Source: Pelagibacterium sediminicola (GTDB taxonomy: Bacteria > Pseudomonadota > Alphaproteobacteria > Rhizobiales > Devosiaceae). Taken from it: DNA of 64,000 nucleotides. The stretch lies in assembly GCF_003390885.1 (NCBI RefSeq), contig NZ_QMEL01000004.1, positions 124,001 to 188,000 of the forward strand, in the 5' to 3' direction. A program made the translations under genes and the position numbers. Shown here piece by piece: positions 29,398 to 38,853 of the stretch. Below the pieces are notes generated by a model, which saw nothing but the letters and a program-made list of their open reading frames with translations, ran no database searches and had not been told where the DNA came from. How positions within the stretch are numbered: the stretch's first letter is position 1; the number at the start of each line of letters is the position of its first letter.

Positions 29398-30354
29398 TCA
29401 TCTTATCGAACGCAAGTAGGGCTGCACATCGAGCCGCTCGGGCACGTCCATCAGGGCGTCCATTTCCAGCGGCAACGCGTCGGCCTCGACGACCTCATAG
29501 TTCTGATCGCTGGCGAAAAGGGACTTTAGGACCAGTGCGTTAAGCCCATGGCCACCCTTGTAGGACCTGAACCGCCCATAGATCGGCGTTCCGGCAAGCG
29601 CCAGATCGCCCACCGCATCGAGTAGCTTGTGGCGCACGAATTCGTCGTGAAACCGCAAGCCGTCCGGATTGGCGATCTTGTCGGCCTCGATGGCGATGGA
29701 ATTTTCAAGGCTGGAGCCCAGCGCGTAGCCCGCCTGGCGCAGCACCTTGGCCTGCGCGACGAAGCCGAATGTGCGGGCGCTCGCCACATCGTCATGAAAC
29801 TTGCGCGGCGACCAGTCGAAGATCATCCGCTGGCGTCCGATAACCTTGCTGTCGAAATCGATCTCGACGTCGAAACACCGTCCGTTATAGGGCTCGAGCA
29901 TCGCAAAGGCATCGTTGTCGCGCACCGTGACGGTGCGCAGGATACGCAGGAATTTCTTGCGCTGCGGCTGCACCGTCATGCCCGCATCGAGCAGTTCTTC
30001 GACAAAAGGCCGCGCGCTGCCGTCGAGGATGGGGCATTCCTCGCCCTCGACGGTGATCAGCGCATTGTCGATCCCCAACCCGCTCAGCGCCGCGAGCACG
30101 TGCTCGACCGTCGCCACATGCACCGAATTTCCCAGATCGATAACCGTGCAAAGCGATGTCCGGCTCACCCGCGAATAATCGATCCGAAGTGGCTCGGTCC
30201 GTGTGCCGTTCTCAAGCTTGCGGGCCAGCATATAGCCGGAATCGATGGCTCCAGGCTCAATTATGAGCCGCGACGGTCTGCCATTGTGAACACCGATGCC
30301 TGCAAATTCGACGGGCCGGGTCAGCGTGCTTTGGCGCACGACATTGCTCTTCAT
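29398..30354 (-). CDS. lpxC: UDP-3-O-acyl-N-acetylglucosamine deacetylase LpxC
   Basis: LpxC catalyses the committed step of lipid A synthesis and is a zinc enzyme. The 318-residue sequence has the conserved TVEHVLAALSGLGIDNALI (zinc-binding histidine), DGSARPFVE and the second metal site HKLLDAVGDLALAG near residues 233-246. The start at ATG 30354 is preceded by CGGAGT. It follows ftsZ, separated by a strong terminator, so it needs its own promoter in the 117-base interval. Confidence 0.96.
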   Translation of the reverse strand: MKSNVVRQSTLTRPVEFAGIGVHNGRPSRLIIEPGAIDSGYMLARKLENGTRTEPLRIDYSRVSRTSLCTVIDLGNSVHVATVEHVLAALSGLGIDNALITVEGEECPILDGSARPFVEELLDAGMTVQPQRKKFLRILRTVTVRDNDAFAMLEPYNGRCFDVEIDFDSKVIGRQRMIFDWSPRKFHDDVASARTFGFVAQAKVLRQAGYALGSSLENSIAIEADKIANPDGLRFHDEFVRHKLLDAVGDLALAGTPIYGRFRSYKGGHGLNALVLKSLFASDQNYEVVEADALPLEMDALMDVPERLDVQPYLRSIR

Positions 30355-30471
30355 AAATACTCCGACGGCATGTTCAGCCAACTGGCCCGTTCTGAAGGGT
30401 TTCCGGCAAAAGCAGGCGCCACTTTTGCAATTCGGAAATGCGATAAATCAAACGGTCCAGCCTTACTAATG

Positions 30472-30510
30472 AAAAACGGTCCGGCGGAAAAGCCTCGCCG
30501 GACCGTTTTT
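30472..30510. terminator. Bidirectional Rho-independent terminator between ftsZ and lpxC
   Basis: AAAAACGGTCCGGCG and CGCCGGACCGTTTTT form a perfect 15-bp inverted repeat with a 9-base loop and T-runs on both strands. It lies 22 bases after the ftsZ stop codon. Confidence 0.92.
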
Positions 30511-30532
30511 CAGAATGAACCTTGTTTTTGGC

Positions 30533-32185
30533 TTAACCGTGACGTTTCAGGAAAGCCGGAATTTCAAGTTGTTCCTTGGGTTGCGTGCGGACAGTCGGCG
30601 CGCGGCCATGCGCATCGAGCTGGCCCGCCGCCCCTTCCGGAGCGCGCGCCGCCGGGCGGGACGAAGCCGCTTCGATGGCCGAACGGGCCGCAGCATCCTC
30701 GAACCGGGGCTGGGTTTCGCGATCAAGTTCCTGCTCGGCTTCCCCGCCAATGCTCAATCCGACATTGGAAGCCAGCCTGCGGAACAGGGCGCGCGCATTG
30801 CGCGGTTCCTCGCCACGGGGCTGCTCCATCTGCTGGCGGGCGACCGGCGGCATGTCTTCTGCGCGCGGGACGCGGCGCTGGAGCACTGGACGCTCGGCAC
30901 CCGAAGGCACATAGGGCCTGGGTGCGGGCACGTCCTGGGCACGCGGGGTTTCCCCGACCGGCTGGGGCGCGCGGGCGGTCGGCACGTAGGGCTCGATCGT
31001 TACGCCTTCGTCCTGGCTCGCATCCTCGACAAACGCCTTGGCATCCTTTTCGTGCTGGATGGCCTGCGCCACCGCCGCCTCAAACTGGTCATCGCTCATA
31101 TGCGCAGCAACCGTCGGCTCGGCTTCAGCCGCCTCGGGCCTAGCCGCAGCTTCCGGGCGCTTGGCATGCAAGGGCTGGCGCGATGCGTTGGGCTTTACCG
31201 GGTCGAGCGCCTGGACCATCAGCGCATCCGTGCCGGTCGCAACGACCGAGACACGAATCTTGCCTTCCAGACCGTCATCGAACGTTGCGCCCAGAATGAT
31301 ATTGGCATCCGAATCCACTTCCTCGCGGATGCGGGACGCGGCCTCGTCGACCTCATAGAGCGTCATATCCTTGCCGCCCGTGATCGAGATGAGCAGCCCG
31401 CGGGCGCCCTGCATCGAAACATCATCGAGCAGCGGATTGGCGATTGCCGCCTCTGCGGCATGTCGCGCGCGCTCCTCGCCCTCGGCCTCGCCGGTCCCCA
31501 TCATCGCCTTGCCCATACCGCGCATCACGGCGCGCACGTCGGCGAAGTCGAGGTTGATGAGCCCTTCCTTGACCATCAGGTCGGTGACGCACGCAACGCC
31601 CGAATAGAGCACCTCGTCGGCCATCGCGAAAGCGTCGGCAAACGTCGTCTTCTCATTGGCGACGCGGAAAAGGTTCTGGTTGGGAATGACGATCAGCGTA
31701 TCGACATGGCGATGCAGTTCGTCGATCCCGTCATCGGCCAGCTTCATCCGGCGATTGCCTTCAAACTGGAACGGCTTGGTGACGACGCCGACGGTCAGTA
31801 TGCCCTGCTCGCGCGCGGCGCGCGCGACCACCGGGGCAGCGCCCGTGCCCGTGCCGCCGCCCATCCCAGCGGTGATAAACACCATGTGCGAGCCCGACAG
31901 ATGGTCGTTGAGTTCGTCAAAGCTTTCTTCCGCCGCCGCGCGCCCGACTTCCGGATGCGACCCCGCACCCAGCCCTTCAGTCACGCCAACGCCAAGCTGG
32001 ATCACTCTTTGCGCACGGGAAAGCGCAAGTGCCTGAGCGTCCGTATTGGCCACAACGAACTCGACCCCCTCGAGCCCGCTGTTAATCATGTTGTTCACGG
32101 CATTGCCGCCCGCACCACCGACGCCAAAGACGGTGATTCTCGGCTTAAGTTCTTGAATTCCCGGAATCTGGAGGTTGATAGTCAT
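30533..32185 (-). CDS. ftsZ: Cell division protein FtsZ
   Basis: FtsZ is the tubulin-like GTPase that forms the division ring. The 550-residue protein has the GTP loop [18 protein letters not shown], the tubulin signature [13 protein letters not shown] near residue 110, and the T7 loop [11 protein letters not shown]. The long disordered, Pro/Ala/Glu-rich C-terminal linker (about residues 320-535) is typical of alphaproteobacteria, and the tail ends with the conserved FtsA/ZipA-type binding peptide [11 protein letters not shown]. The start at 32185 ([16 protein letters not shown]) follows the family. hicAB, not ftsA, lies immediately upstream. Confidence 0.97.
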   Translation of the reverse strand: MTINLQIPGIQELKPRITVFGVGGAGGNAVNNMINSGLEGVEFVVANTDAQALALSRAQRVIQLGVGVTEGLGAGSHPEVGRAAAEESFDELNDHLSGSHMVFITAGMGGGTGTGAAPVVARAAREQGILTVGVVTKPFQFEGNRRMKLADDGIDELHRHVDTLIVIPNQNLFRVANEKTTFADAFAMADEVLYSGVACVTDLMVKEGLINLDFADVRAVMRGMGKAMMGTGEAEGEERARHAAEAAIANPLLDDVSMQGARGLLISITGGKDMTLYEVDEAASRIREEVDSDANIILGATFDDGLEGKIRVSVVATGTDALMVQALDPVKPNASRQPLHAKRPEAAARPEAAEAEPTVAAHMSDDQFEAAVAQAIQHEKDAKAFVEDASQDEGVTIEPYVPTARAPQPVGETPRAQDVPAPRPYVPSGAERPVLQRRVPRAEDMPPVARQQMEQPRGEEPRNARALFRRLASNVGLSIGGEAEQELDRETQPRFEDAAARSAIEAASSRPAARAPEGAAGQLDAHGRAPTVRTQPKEQLEIPAFLKRHG

Positions 32186-32231
32186 CTCTGGCCCCATAGT
32201 GGCTGTATGCCCAAGGTGTACCCTTCCAATC

Positions 32232-32247
32232 GTTAACCGGACCCTAA
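32232..32247 (-). promoter_or_regulatory. CtrA-like site upstream of ftsZ
   Basis: On the minus strand TTAG-N7-TTAAC lies about 50 bases before the ftsZ ATG, one base away from the CtrA consensus TTAA-N7-TTAAC. A further GTTAAC lies at 32264-32269. CtrA controls ftsZ in Caulobacter; regulation here is inferred. Confidence 0.4.
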
Positions 32248-32310
32248 CAAAGCCGCCGAATTCGTTAACTTTCGTGCAATTTGAGAGAGCGCGCCGGTTG
32301 ACGGTCACTT

Positions 32311-32339
32311 TTGATTAAGCATGGGCGGGCTGGCACAAT
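32311..32339 (+). promoter_or_regulatory. Predicted hicA promoter
   Basis: TTGATT (32311-32316) and CACAAT (32334-32339) are separated by 17 bases and end 29 bases before the hicA ATG. The match to consensus is moderate. Confidence 0.35.
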
Positions 32340-32368
32340 GGGCTGACATGAAATACCGGGGGATTTCC

Positions 32369-32611
32369 ATGGACAGGCTGTTGGAGCGCATGCGGCGAAA
32401 CCCGAAAGGCGACTGGACCATCGAGGATGTTGCAAGGCTGTGCAGGCAATACGGCGCCCACTGCGCCCCTCCCCGCTCGGGCGGCTCGCATTACAAGGTG
32501 GCCCATCCTGCAGTCACCGAGATACTGACCGTGCCTTTCAAAAGGCCGATCAAGCCCGTATATATCCGGAAACTGGTCCTGCTGGTGGATGCGGTGAGGA
32601 AGTTGCAATGA
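32369..32611 (+). CDS. hicA: HicA-type mRNA interferase toxin
   Basis: The 80-residue protein belongs to the HicA/YcfA family, small double-stranded-RNA-binding-fold toxins that cleave mRNA. The catalytic histidine is in RSGGSHYKV, preceded by WTIEDVARLCRQYG and followed by LTVPFKRPIKPVYIRKLV. GGGGGA lies five bases before the ATG at 32369, which favours this start over the in-frame ATG at 32348. The gene overlaps hicB by four bases. It lies on the plus strand between ftsA and ftsZ, both on the minus strand. Confidence 0.9.
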   Translation: MDRLLERMRRNPKGDWTIEDVARLCRQYGAHCAPPRSGGSHYKVAHPAVTEILTVPFKRPIKPVYIRKLVLLVDAVRKLQ

Positions 32612-32829
32612 CGCACCTGCAATATCCCGTGATTATCTCCCCGCTGCCTTCCGATGAGGGAGGCGGCTTCATTGCGACCGTGCCCGATCTTCCCGGTTGC
32701 ATGAGCGATGGCGCAACGCCCGAGGAAGCCCTGGCCAACGTGCAGGATGCCATTGCGGTATGGATCGAGGCCGCCCGGGACATGGGCCGCAATGTGCCTT
32801 CCCCATCCCGTTCGGCGCTGTTTGCCTGA
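32608..32829 (+). CDS. hicB: HicB family antitoxin
   Basis: The 73-residue protein has the HicB partial RNase H-like fold: YPVIISPLPSDEGGGFIATVPDLPGCMSDG followed, in two parts, by ATPEEALANVQDAIAVWIEA. It is the short form without a DNA-binding domain, so autoregulation would need another protein or complex formation. It starts by ATGA overlap with hicA and ends only three bases from the ftsA stop codon on the other strand. Confidence 0.9.
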   Translation: MTHLQYPVIISPLPSDEGGGFIATVPDLPGCMSDGATPEEALANVQDAIAVWIEAARDMGRNVPSPSRSALFA

Positions 32830-32832
32830 CCC

Positions 32833-34149
32833 TTATACAAACCCCGATTTCAGCCAGTTCCCCACACGGGCGAAATACCCGTCCGAGCCGGTGAGTTTGC
32901 GTGACGCCTTGGGCCGCACATATTCCTTCCCGCACACCTGCGGATAGACCAGCATCCCCGCCACCGCCGAGAACGCGGGGCCGCGCGCCCGTTCGGGCAG
33001 GCCGGAAATCCCCAGGGGACGCCCGTTGCGCACATTGCGCGCCAGCATGCGGCGCGCCAGTTCGGGCAGGCCGGTCAACTCGGATGCCCCCCCGGTCAGC
33101 ACCAGCCGCCGCCCGGAAATATCCATCATGCCCGTCGCCTGCATGCGATCGCGGATGGCATCGAGCACTTCCTCGACACGCGGGCGGATGATCCGCGTCA
33201 GCGTCTCGCGCGAGACCGAATTGGGCGCCTCGTGCGAACTCGCTCCGATCGGCATCACGGTGATGACGTCCGCCTCGTCCCCCTGCCCCGAAAGGCACGA
33301 GCCATAAAGCGTCTTGAGGCGCTCCGCATCCGCAACGCTCACCGAAAGCTGGCGCGCGATGTCGAGCGTGATGTGATGCCCGCCGATGGCCAGCGCGTCG
33401 GCATAGACCAGATGCCCCTCGGCAAACACCGAAACCGAAGTCGTCGCTCCGCCCATGTCGATGCACGCCACGCCAAGTTCCGCCTCGTCGTCCACCAGCG
33501 ACGCCAGCCCCGAAGCATAAGGCGTCGCCATCAGCGCCTCGACCTCGAGATGGCAGCGGTTGAGCGCCAGTTCGATATTACGCATAGCCAGCGTTTCCGC
33601 CGAAATGACCGCGACATCGATCCCCAGCGTATCCCCGACCATGCCGCGCGGGTCGCGCACGCCCTTCTGCCCGTCCAGCGCATAGCCGATGGGCAGCGCG
33701 TGGATGATCGAGCGCTCGTCGCGCACCGAGCGCTGGTTGACCGCGATCAGCACCCGCGAAATGTCCGAGGCCTCCGCCTCGTGCCCATCGAGCGACACAC
33801 TGGCCGAAAACGTCTCCGAGCCCAGCCGCCCGGCCGTCACGTTGACGATCACCGACTGCACGGTGATCCCTGCCGCGCGCTCGGCCATCCCCACCACCGA
33901 ACGGATCGCCTGCTCGGCCTTTTCGAGATCGGTCACGACTCCGCTCTTGACCCCCACCGAGGGCCCATAGCCGAAACCGATAATCTCGGCCTTGTGGGTG
34001 CGGCCCCTCAGCGCCTTGCCCTCGGACTGCGGCACCAGCCGCGCGATGACGCAGCACATCTTGGTCGACCCGACATCGAGGACGGTCACAAGGCTTGAGC
34101 GTCCGGGCTGGACAGGCTTGAGCCGCGCGGTCATGGCATCGGTCATCAT
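32833..34149 (-). CDS. ftsA: Cell division protein FtsA
   Basis: FtsA is the actin-like ATPase that anchors FtsZ to the membrane and recruits late division proteins. The 438-residue chain has VLDVGSTKMCCVIARL (phosphate 1), the SHS2/1C domain, VACIDMGGATTSVSVFAEG (phosphate 2) and VLTGGASELTGLPELARRML (adenosine region). The C-terminus ends in the amphipathic membrane-binding helix around YFARVGNWLKSGFV. GGGGAAG lies about eight bases before the ATG at 34149. ftsQ lies upstream on the same strand. Confidence 0.96.
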   Translation of the reverse strand: MMTDAMTARLKPVQPGRSSLVTVLDVGSTKMCCVIARLVPQSEGKALRGRTHKAEIIGFGYGPSVGVKSGVVTDLEKAEQAIRSVVGMAERAAGITVQSVIVNVTAGRLGSETFSASVSLDGHEAEASDISRVLIAVNQRSVRDERSIIHALPIGYALDGQKGVRDPRGMVGDTLGIDVAVISAETLAMRNIELALNRCHLEVEALMATPYASGLASLVDDEAELGVACIDMGGATTSVSVFAEGHLVYADALAIGGHHITLDIARQLSVSVADAERLKTLYGSCLSGQGDEADVITVMPIGASSHEAPNSVSRETLTRIIRPRVEEVLDAIRDRMQATGMMDISGRRLVLTGGASELTGLPELARRMLARNVRNGRPLGISGLPERARGPAFSAVAGMLVYPQVCGKEYVRPKASRKLTGSDGYFARVGNWLKSGFV

Positions 34150-34175
34150 CTAGAACACTTCCCCTGCCACCGTAT

Positions 34176-34201
34176 GCTTCCCCGGCGAAAGCCCGGGAAG
34201 C
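34176..34201. repeat. GC-rich hairpin between ftsQ and ftsA
   Basis: GCTTCCCCGGC-gaaa-GCCCGGGAAGC forms a hairpin with one mismatch in the 97-base gap between ftsQ and ftsA. It resembles the first hairpin of the repeat at 943-1113. Confidence 0.5.
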
Positions 34202-34246
34202 GAAGAAAAAGCCATCGAAGCTGGGTCCACCAACACCTCAAACATC

Positions 34247-35185
34247 CTAGCTCTCATCCCGCACGGTCGGGCGCACCGCCACATATTGCGGGATGCGCAT
34301 ATCGATGAGGTCCACATCGCGCGCCAGAAGCTGGTCCTCGCGATTGTAGCGGTCGAGCTTTCCGAGCGCCGTCACCACCCCCTGTTCGGGAAGCTGCACG
34401 CGAAGGCCGGAATAATAGATGAGGTCCCAGCGCCGGTCCGCGATCCGGCTCAGCGCGGCAAGGTCGGCGACAAGGTCGGGGTAGCGCTCCATCAGCCGGA
34501 TCATGGCCAGCGCATCGTCCCCCGCCCCCTCGCCGATTACCAGCGTCAGGTCGCCATTCTCGAACCGCGCCGGCGCGATGGGCTCACCTTTTGCGTCGAT
34601 CAGCATGGTCAGCCCATCGATCCGCCATCGCGCGACAGGCACTTTCTCGGTGATCGTGACGGTAATTGAATCGGGATAGACCTTGCGGATCGTCGCGGTC
34701 TCGACCGAGGGGATTTCCTCGATCCGCACCCGCGCCGCTTCCGCGTCATAGGCAAGGGTATTGGTGAAATTCTCGATCCCCAGCGCGCGCATCACGTCCG
34801 CCTCGCGGGTCAGCGCCTGCCCGGTGATCTCGATCTGGGCCACACCGAACCCGGCCTCGGCCACTTGCCCGGTCACCAGATGCCCGACAATGGTCGCGCC
34901 CTCGCCGATCTCATCGCGCAGCACATAGGCGACGAGCCCCGCCCCCACCAGCGCGACGAGAACGAGAACCTTGAGGACGAAGCCCCGGTGCAGGACCCAC
35001 AGATTGGCGAGCCGCACCATCATCCCGCCACGGCGGCGGATGGGCACGGGCAGGCCGGCACGCACCGCAGGCGACCGGTCGCGGGAAATCGGGACAATCG
35101 GATCGATCGGTTTCAGACGCGGTCTGGCAGGTTTGGTAACTGGAAAAGGAGCGTCGGCGGAATACTCACGCCTTACCTGTTGCAA
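34247..35185 (-). CDS. ftsQ: Cell division protein FtsQ
   Basis: FtsQ is a bitopic divisome protein that links FtsB/FtsL to the rest of the machinery. The 312-residue protein has a basic, proline-rich cytoplasmic N-terminus (about 65 residues), one transmembrane helix (GFVLKVLVLVALVGAGLVAY), a POTRA domain (QIEITGQALTREADVMRALG) and a periplasmic beta domain (SVETATIRKVYPDSITVTI). It overlaps the end of ddl by 13 bases, indicating coupling. Confidence 0.93.
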   Translation of the reverse strand: MQQVRREYSADAPFPVTKPARPRLKPIDPIVPISRDRSPAVRAGLPVPIRRRGGMMVRLANLWVLHRGFVLKVLVLVALVGAGLVAYVLRDEIGEGATIVGHLVTGQVAEAGFGVAQIEITGQALTREADVMRALGIENFTNTLAYDAEAARVRIEEIPSVETATIRKVYPDSITVTITEKVPVARWRIDGLTMLIDAKGEPIAPARFENGDLTLVIGEGAGDDALAMIRLMERYPDLVADLAALSRIADRRWDLIYYSGLRVQLPEQGVVTALGKLDRYNREDQLLARDVDLIDMRIPQYVAVRPTVRDES

Positions 35186-36093
35186 CTCGCATCCTCCACA
35201 ATCCAGCTCACCAGCTCATCGAACGAATGTCCTGCGTGCGCCGCCAGTTCTGGAACGAGGGAGGTCTGGGTCATGCCCGGCTGGGTGTTGAGTTCCAGAC
35301 AGACAAGTTCGCCATCGTCTCCGCCGCGCGGGTCGTAGCGGAAGTCGGACCGCGTGACACCCCGGCAGCCAAGCGCGGCGTGCGCTTTGAGCGCCATTTT
35401 CTGAATTTTTTCGTAAATTTTTGGTGAAACTTGCGCCGGAAGGACGTGATTGCTCCCGCCCGCCTCATATTTCGCTTCATAATTGTAGAAGGCGAGGTCG
35501 GTGACGATCTCGGTCACCCCCAGCGCCACATCGCCCATCACCGCGCAAGTCAGTTCCCGCCCGGGGATGAACCGCTCGACCATCAGGTCTTCGTCGCCAC
35601 TCCAGTCGGCGCGCAGGATCTCCTGCGGGGGATGCTCCTGGCCTTCCTTGACGATGAAGACATTGACGCTCGACCCGTCATTATAAGGCTTGACCACATA
35701 GGGCGGCGCCATCACGTGCTTGCGGGCGATCTCGTCACGACTGGCGATGACGTGATCGGTCACCGGCACGCCCGCCGCCTTGAACATCACCTTGGCCTGA
35801 TGCTTGTCCATGGCGAGCGCCGAAGCCAGCACGCCCGAATGGGTATAGGGAATCCCGAGAATTTCCAGCATCCCCTGGATCGTCCCGTCCTCCCCGAACC
35901 GCCCATGCAGCGCATTGAACACCACGTCGGGCTTGAGGTCCTCGAGCACCCCCGCAATGTCGCGCGCCACATCGATCTCGGTCACCCGGTACCCCGAATT
36001 GCGCAACGCCTCGGCACACTCCTGCCCCGATGCAAGCGAAACCTCCCGCTCATGCGACCACCCGCCTTTAAGGAGTGCAACGTGCCTGGTCAT
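35173..36093 (-). CDS. ddl: D-alanine--D-alanine ligase
   Basis: Ddl joins two D-alanines for the peptidoglycan stem peptide, using ATP. The 306-residue protein has the ATP-grasp pattern: HVALLKGGWSHEREVSLASG at the N-terminus, FNALHGRFGEDGTIQGMLE, PYVVKPYNDGSSVNVF and the metal-binding CLELNTQPGMTQTSLVPE. The ATG at 36093 is preceded by GAAGGTAG; a longer in-frame start at 36111 is less likely. In related clusters murB lies just upstream, but here only a 238-base repeat-containing gap separates ddl from murC. Confidence 0.96.
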   Translation of the reverse strand: MTRHVALLKGGWSHEREVSLASGQECAEALRNSGYRVTEIDVARDIAGVLEDLKPDVVFNALHGRFGEDGTIQGMLEILGIPYTHSGVLASALAMDKHQAKVMFKAAGVPVTDHVIASRDEIARKHVMAPPYVVKPYNDGSSVNVFIVKEGQEHPPQEILRADWSGDEDLMVERFIPGRELTCAVMGDVALGVTEIVTDLAFYNYEAKYEAGGSNHVLPAQVSPKIYEKIQKMALKAHAALGCRGVTRSDFRYDPRGGDDGELVCLELNTQPGMTQTSLVPELAAHAGHSFDELVSWIVEDASCNR

Positions 36094-36170
36094 TCGACTA
36101 CCTTCTTCCATATTATCGACGCCTGAGAGCGTCTCTTAATTCCGCTGACCCAGGCGTTTGTCGTAGTCTC

Positions 36171-36307
36171 CGCAGCCCCCTCACCCCCAACCCCTCTCCC
36201 ACGAGGGGAGAGGGGGCTCAAGAGCCGAAACATTCGCAGGGCTACCCCTTCTCCCCTTGCGGGAGAAGGTGGCCGGAGCGAAGCGGAGGTCGGATGAGGG
36301 GGCTGCG
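36171..36307. repeat. Rhizobiales-type palindromic repeat between murC and ddl
   Basis: CGCAGCCCCCTCA and TGAGGGGGCTGCG (13-bp perfect arms) enclose two internal hairpins, CCCTCTCCCacgaGGGGAGAGGG and CTTCTCCCcttgcGGGAGAAG, plus GGCCGGAGCGAAGCGGAGGT. Similar elements are very common in Rhizobiales genomes. It lies where murB is expected. Confidence 0.8.
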
Positions 36308-36331
36308 GTGCCTGCCAAAGCCCCCAAACCC

Positions 36332-37762
36332 TCACGCGCTGGCCTTGTCGAGCCTCAACACCTTTTCCAGTTCCCCCGGCAGCGCCGCTGCCCAGGCCGT
36401 GATGTTACCCGCGCCGAGGCAGACCACGTAGTCGCCCGCCGCGACCCGCCCAGCCAATAGCGGCGCAAGCTCTTCGGGGCCTGCGATCGCCCGCGCGTCC
36501 CGGTGCCCGAGCGCGCGGATGCGATCCACGAGTTCGGCATTGGTCACGCCTTCAAGCGGTGCCTCGCCCGCCGCATAGACCGGCGCGACCAGCACCGTAT
36601 CCGCGTCGTAAAAGCAGGCCGAAAATTCGTCGAACAGATCACGCAGGCGCGAATAGCGATGCGGCTGCACCACCGCGATCACGTCGCGCCGCGCCGATTG
36701 CCGCGCCGCGCGCAGCACCGAGGAAATCTCCACCGGATGGTGCCCGTAATCGTCGATCACCGTCACTCCGTCGACGACCCCCGTACAGGTGAACCGCCGC
36801 TTGACCCCGCCGAACCCCTTGAGCCCGGCGCGGATATCGTCCGCCGAAATGCCGAGTTGGTCGGCCACCGCAATCGCCGCCGTCGCATTGAGGATATTGT
36901 GCAGCCCCGGCATCGGCAACTCCAGCCGCTCGATCATCCGCTCTTCGCCCGTCACCCGGTCGCGGATGACGACGGAGAACCGCGACGTGCCGTTCTGGCC
37001 TTCCACATCCACCAGCCGCACATCGGCCTGCTGGTTCTGCCCATAGGTGATGACGCGCCGGTCCTCGACCTCGCCGACCAGCGCCTGAACCGTGGGGTGA
37101 TCGAGGCACATCACGGCGAAACCATAGAACGGCACGTTGTCCACGAATTGCCGGAACGCCTTTTTGACCCCGTCGAAATCCTTGTAATGGTCGAGGTGCT
37201 CGGGATCGATATTGGTGATGACCGCCACATCGGCGGGCAGCTTGATGAAGGTGCCGTCGCTCTCGTCGGCCTCGACCACCATCCAGTCGCCCTGCCCCAG
37301 CCGCGCATTGGTGCCATAGGCGTTGATGATGCCGCCATTGATGACCGTGGGGTCGAACCGGCCCGCATCGAGCAACGCAGCAACCATCGAGGTCGTCGTC
37401 GTCTTGCCATGGGTGCCCCCGATGGCGACGCAATTCTTGAACCGCATGATCTCGGCCAGCATTTCCGCCCGGCGCACGACAGGCAGCCCCCGCGCCCGCG
37501 CCTCGGCCAGTTCGGGGTTGTCCTTCCTGATCGCCGAGGAAATGACCACCACCGCCGCATCGGCGAGGTTTTCGGCCCTTTGGCCGATCTCCACATGAAT
37601 GCCCATGGCTTGCAAACGCTGCACGTTGGGGTTGATCGCCATGTCCGAGCCGCGCACCGTATAGCCCTGCGTGTGCAGCACTTCGGCGATCCCGCTCATG
37701 CCGATCCCGCCGATGCCGACGAAATGGACGGGCCCGATGGCGGTAGGCATCTTTGTGTTCAT
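36332..37762 (-). CDS. murC: UDP-N-acetylmuramate--L-alanine ligase MurC
   Basis: MurC adds L-alanine to UDP-MurNAc, the first amino acid of the stem peptide. The 476-residue protein has the Rossmann start [19 protein letters not shown], the Mur ligase ATP loop [14 protein letters not shown] near residue 112, [10 protein letters not shown] and [10 protein letters not shown], all characteristic of MurC. The ATG at 37762 overlaps the murG stop (ATGA) and has GGGGA upstream. Confidence 0.97.
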   Translation of the reverse strand: MNTKMPTAIGPVHFVGIGGIGMSGIAEVLHTQGYTVRGSDMAINPNVQRLQAMGIHVEIGQRAENLADAAVVVISSAIRKDNPELAEARARGLPVVRRAEMLAEIMRFKNCVAIGGTHGKTTTTSMVAALLDAGRFDPTVINGGIINAYGTNARLGQGDWMVVEADESDGTFIKLPADVAVITNIDPEHLDHYKDFDGVKKAFRQFVDNVPFYGFAVMCLDHPTVQALVGEVEDRRVITYGQNQQADVRLVDVEGQNGTSRFSVVIRDRVTGEERMIERLELPMPGLHNILNATAAIAVADQLGISADDIRAGLKGFGGVKRRFTCTGVVDGVTVIDDYGHHPVEISSVLRAARQSARRDVIAVVQPHRYSRLRDLFDEFSACFYDADTVLVAPVYAAGEAPLEGVTNAELVDRIRALGHRDARAIAGPEELAPLLAGRVAAGDYVVCLGAGNITAWAAALPGELEKVLRLDKASA

Positions 37763-38853
37763 GAGGTCCCCTTTGCGGCTTGTTCGGCGAGGTCTGCGAG
37801 CCGCGATACCGCGTCGGGCATGCCGATGGCTTTGGCGCTCTGGGCGGCGGTGGCAAGCCGCTCCGGCGCACTCAACAAATCGTGAAGCTGGGTCGCAAGA
37901 GATTGCGGTGAAAGCGTGGCCTGGTCGGCCAGCCACGCGCCCCCTGATTTTTCGACAAACAGCGCGTTGGCGCGCTGGTCCTGATCGAGCGATCCGGGCA
38001 GCGGCACGAGGATCGCCGGACGCCCGATGACCGTCAGTTCCGCCACCGTCGAGGCCCCCGCCCGCCCGATCACGAGATGGCTCCGGGCGATCCGCTCGGG
38101 CAAATCCTCAAAGAACGCGGCTAGCTCGACATTGACCCGCGCGGCCCGATAGCGGTCCGTCACGCGCTCCAAGTCTTCCTCGCGCGCCTGCTGGGTCACC
38201 ACCAGCCGCCGCCGCAAGGGCTCGTCGATCAACGCGATCGCCTCGGGGACGAGATCGGAAAACACCCGCGCGCCCTGGCTCCCTCCGAACACCAGCAGCC
38301 GCACCTCGCCCCTGGGGTCGATCGGTGTATAGGGCGTATCGGCCGCCGAGATCACCCGGTCGCGCACCGGATTGCCCGTCACGACCTTTTTCAACCGATA
38401 GCGCTGCGCATGCTCGGTCTCGGCAAAGCTCATCGCCAGCATGTCGGCAAACCGCGCCAGCGCGCGATTGGCCCGGCCCAGCACCGCATTCTGCTCATGG
38501 AGCACCCCGGGCACGCCCAGCAGGGATGCGGCAAGAAAGGGCGGAAAGCACGGATAGCCCCCGAACCCCACCACCGCATCGGGGTCGATCCTGCGCAATA
38601 TGCCCCAGGCCCTTGAAACCCCGCCCATGATGGTCAGCCCGGCCTTCAGGAACTTTACCGGGTTGCGGATCGAGGGCGTCGCGGCGGGCACCACATGGAT
38701 TTCGCGCGCCGGGAAGGCTCCGCCATACCGGGTCACGCGCTTGTCGGTCACAAGGTGAATTTCGTGGCCCCGGCGATTGAGTTCCTGGGCCAGCGCCAGC
38801 GCGGGAAACAGATGCCCCCCCGTGCCGCCGGCCATCAATGCGAATTTGCTCAT
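37759..38853 (-). CDS. murG: UDP-N-acetylglucosamine transferase MurG
   Basis: MurG adds GlcNAc to lipid I to make lipid II on the inner membrane face. The 364-residue protein has the G-loop [46 protein letters not shown], and the GT-B C-terminal signatures [18 protein letters not shown] and [19 protein letters not shown]. It overlaps ftsW upstream and murC downstream by four bases each, giving tight translational coupling. Confidence 0.97.
   Translation of the reverse strand: MSKFALMAGGTGGHLFPALALAQELNRRGHEIHLVTDKRVTRYGGAFPAREIHVVPAATPSIRNPVKFLKAGLTIMGGVSRAWGILRRIDPDAVVGFGGYPCFPPFLAASLLGVPGVLHEQNAVLGRANRALARFADMLAMSFAETEHAQRYRLKKVVTGNPVRDRVISAADTPYTPIDPRGEVRLLVFGGSQGARVFSDLVPEAIALIDEPLRRRLVVTQQAREEDLERVTDRYRAARVNVELAAFFEDLPERIARSHLVIGRAGASTVAELTVIGRPAILVPLPGSLDQDQRANALFVEKSGGAWLADQATLSPQSLATQLHDLLSAPERLATAAQSAKAIGMPDAVSRLADLAEQAAKGTS

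Noticed and set aside
30515-32236. Open frame of 573 codons opposite ftsZ
   Set aside because: Antisense shadow of ftsZ; it also crosses the ftsZ promoter region without its own start signals.
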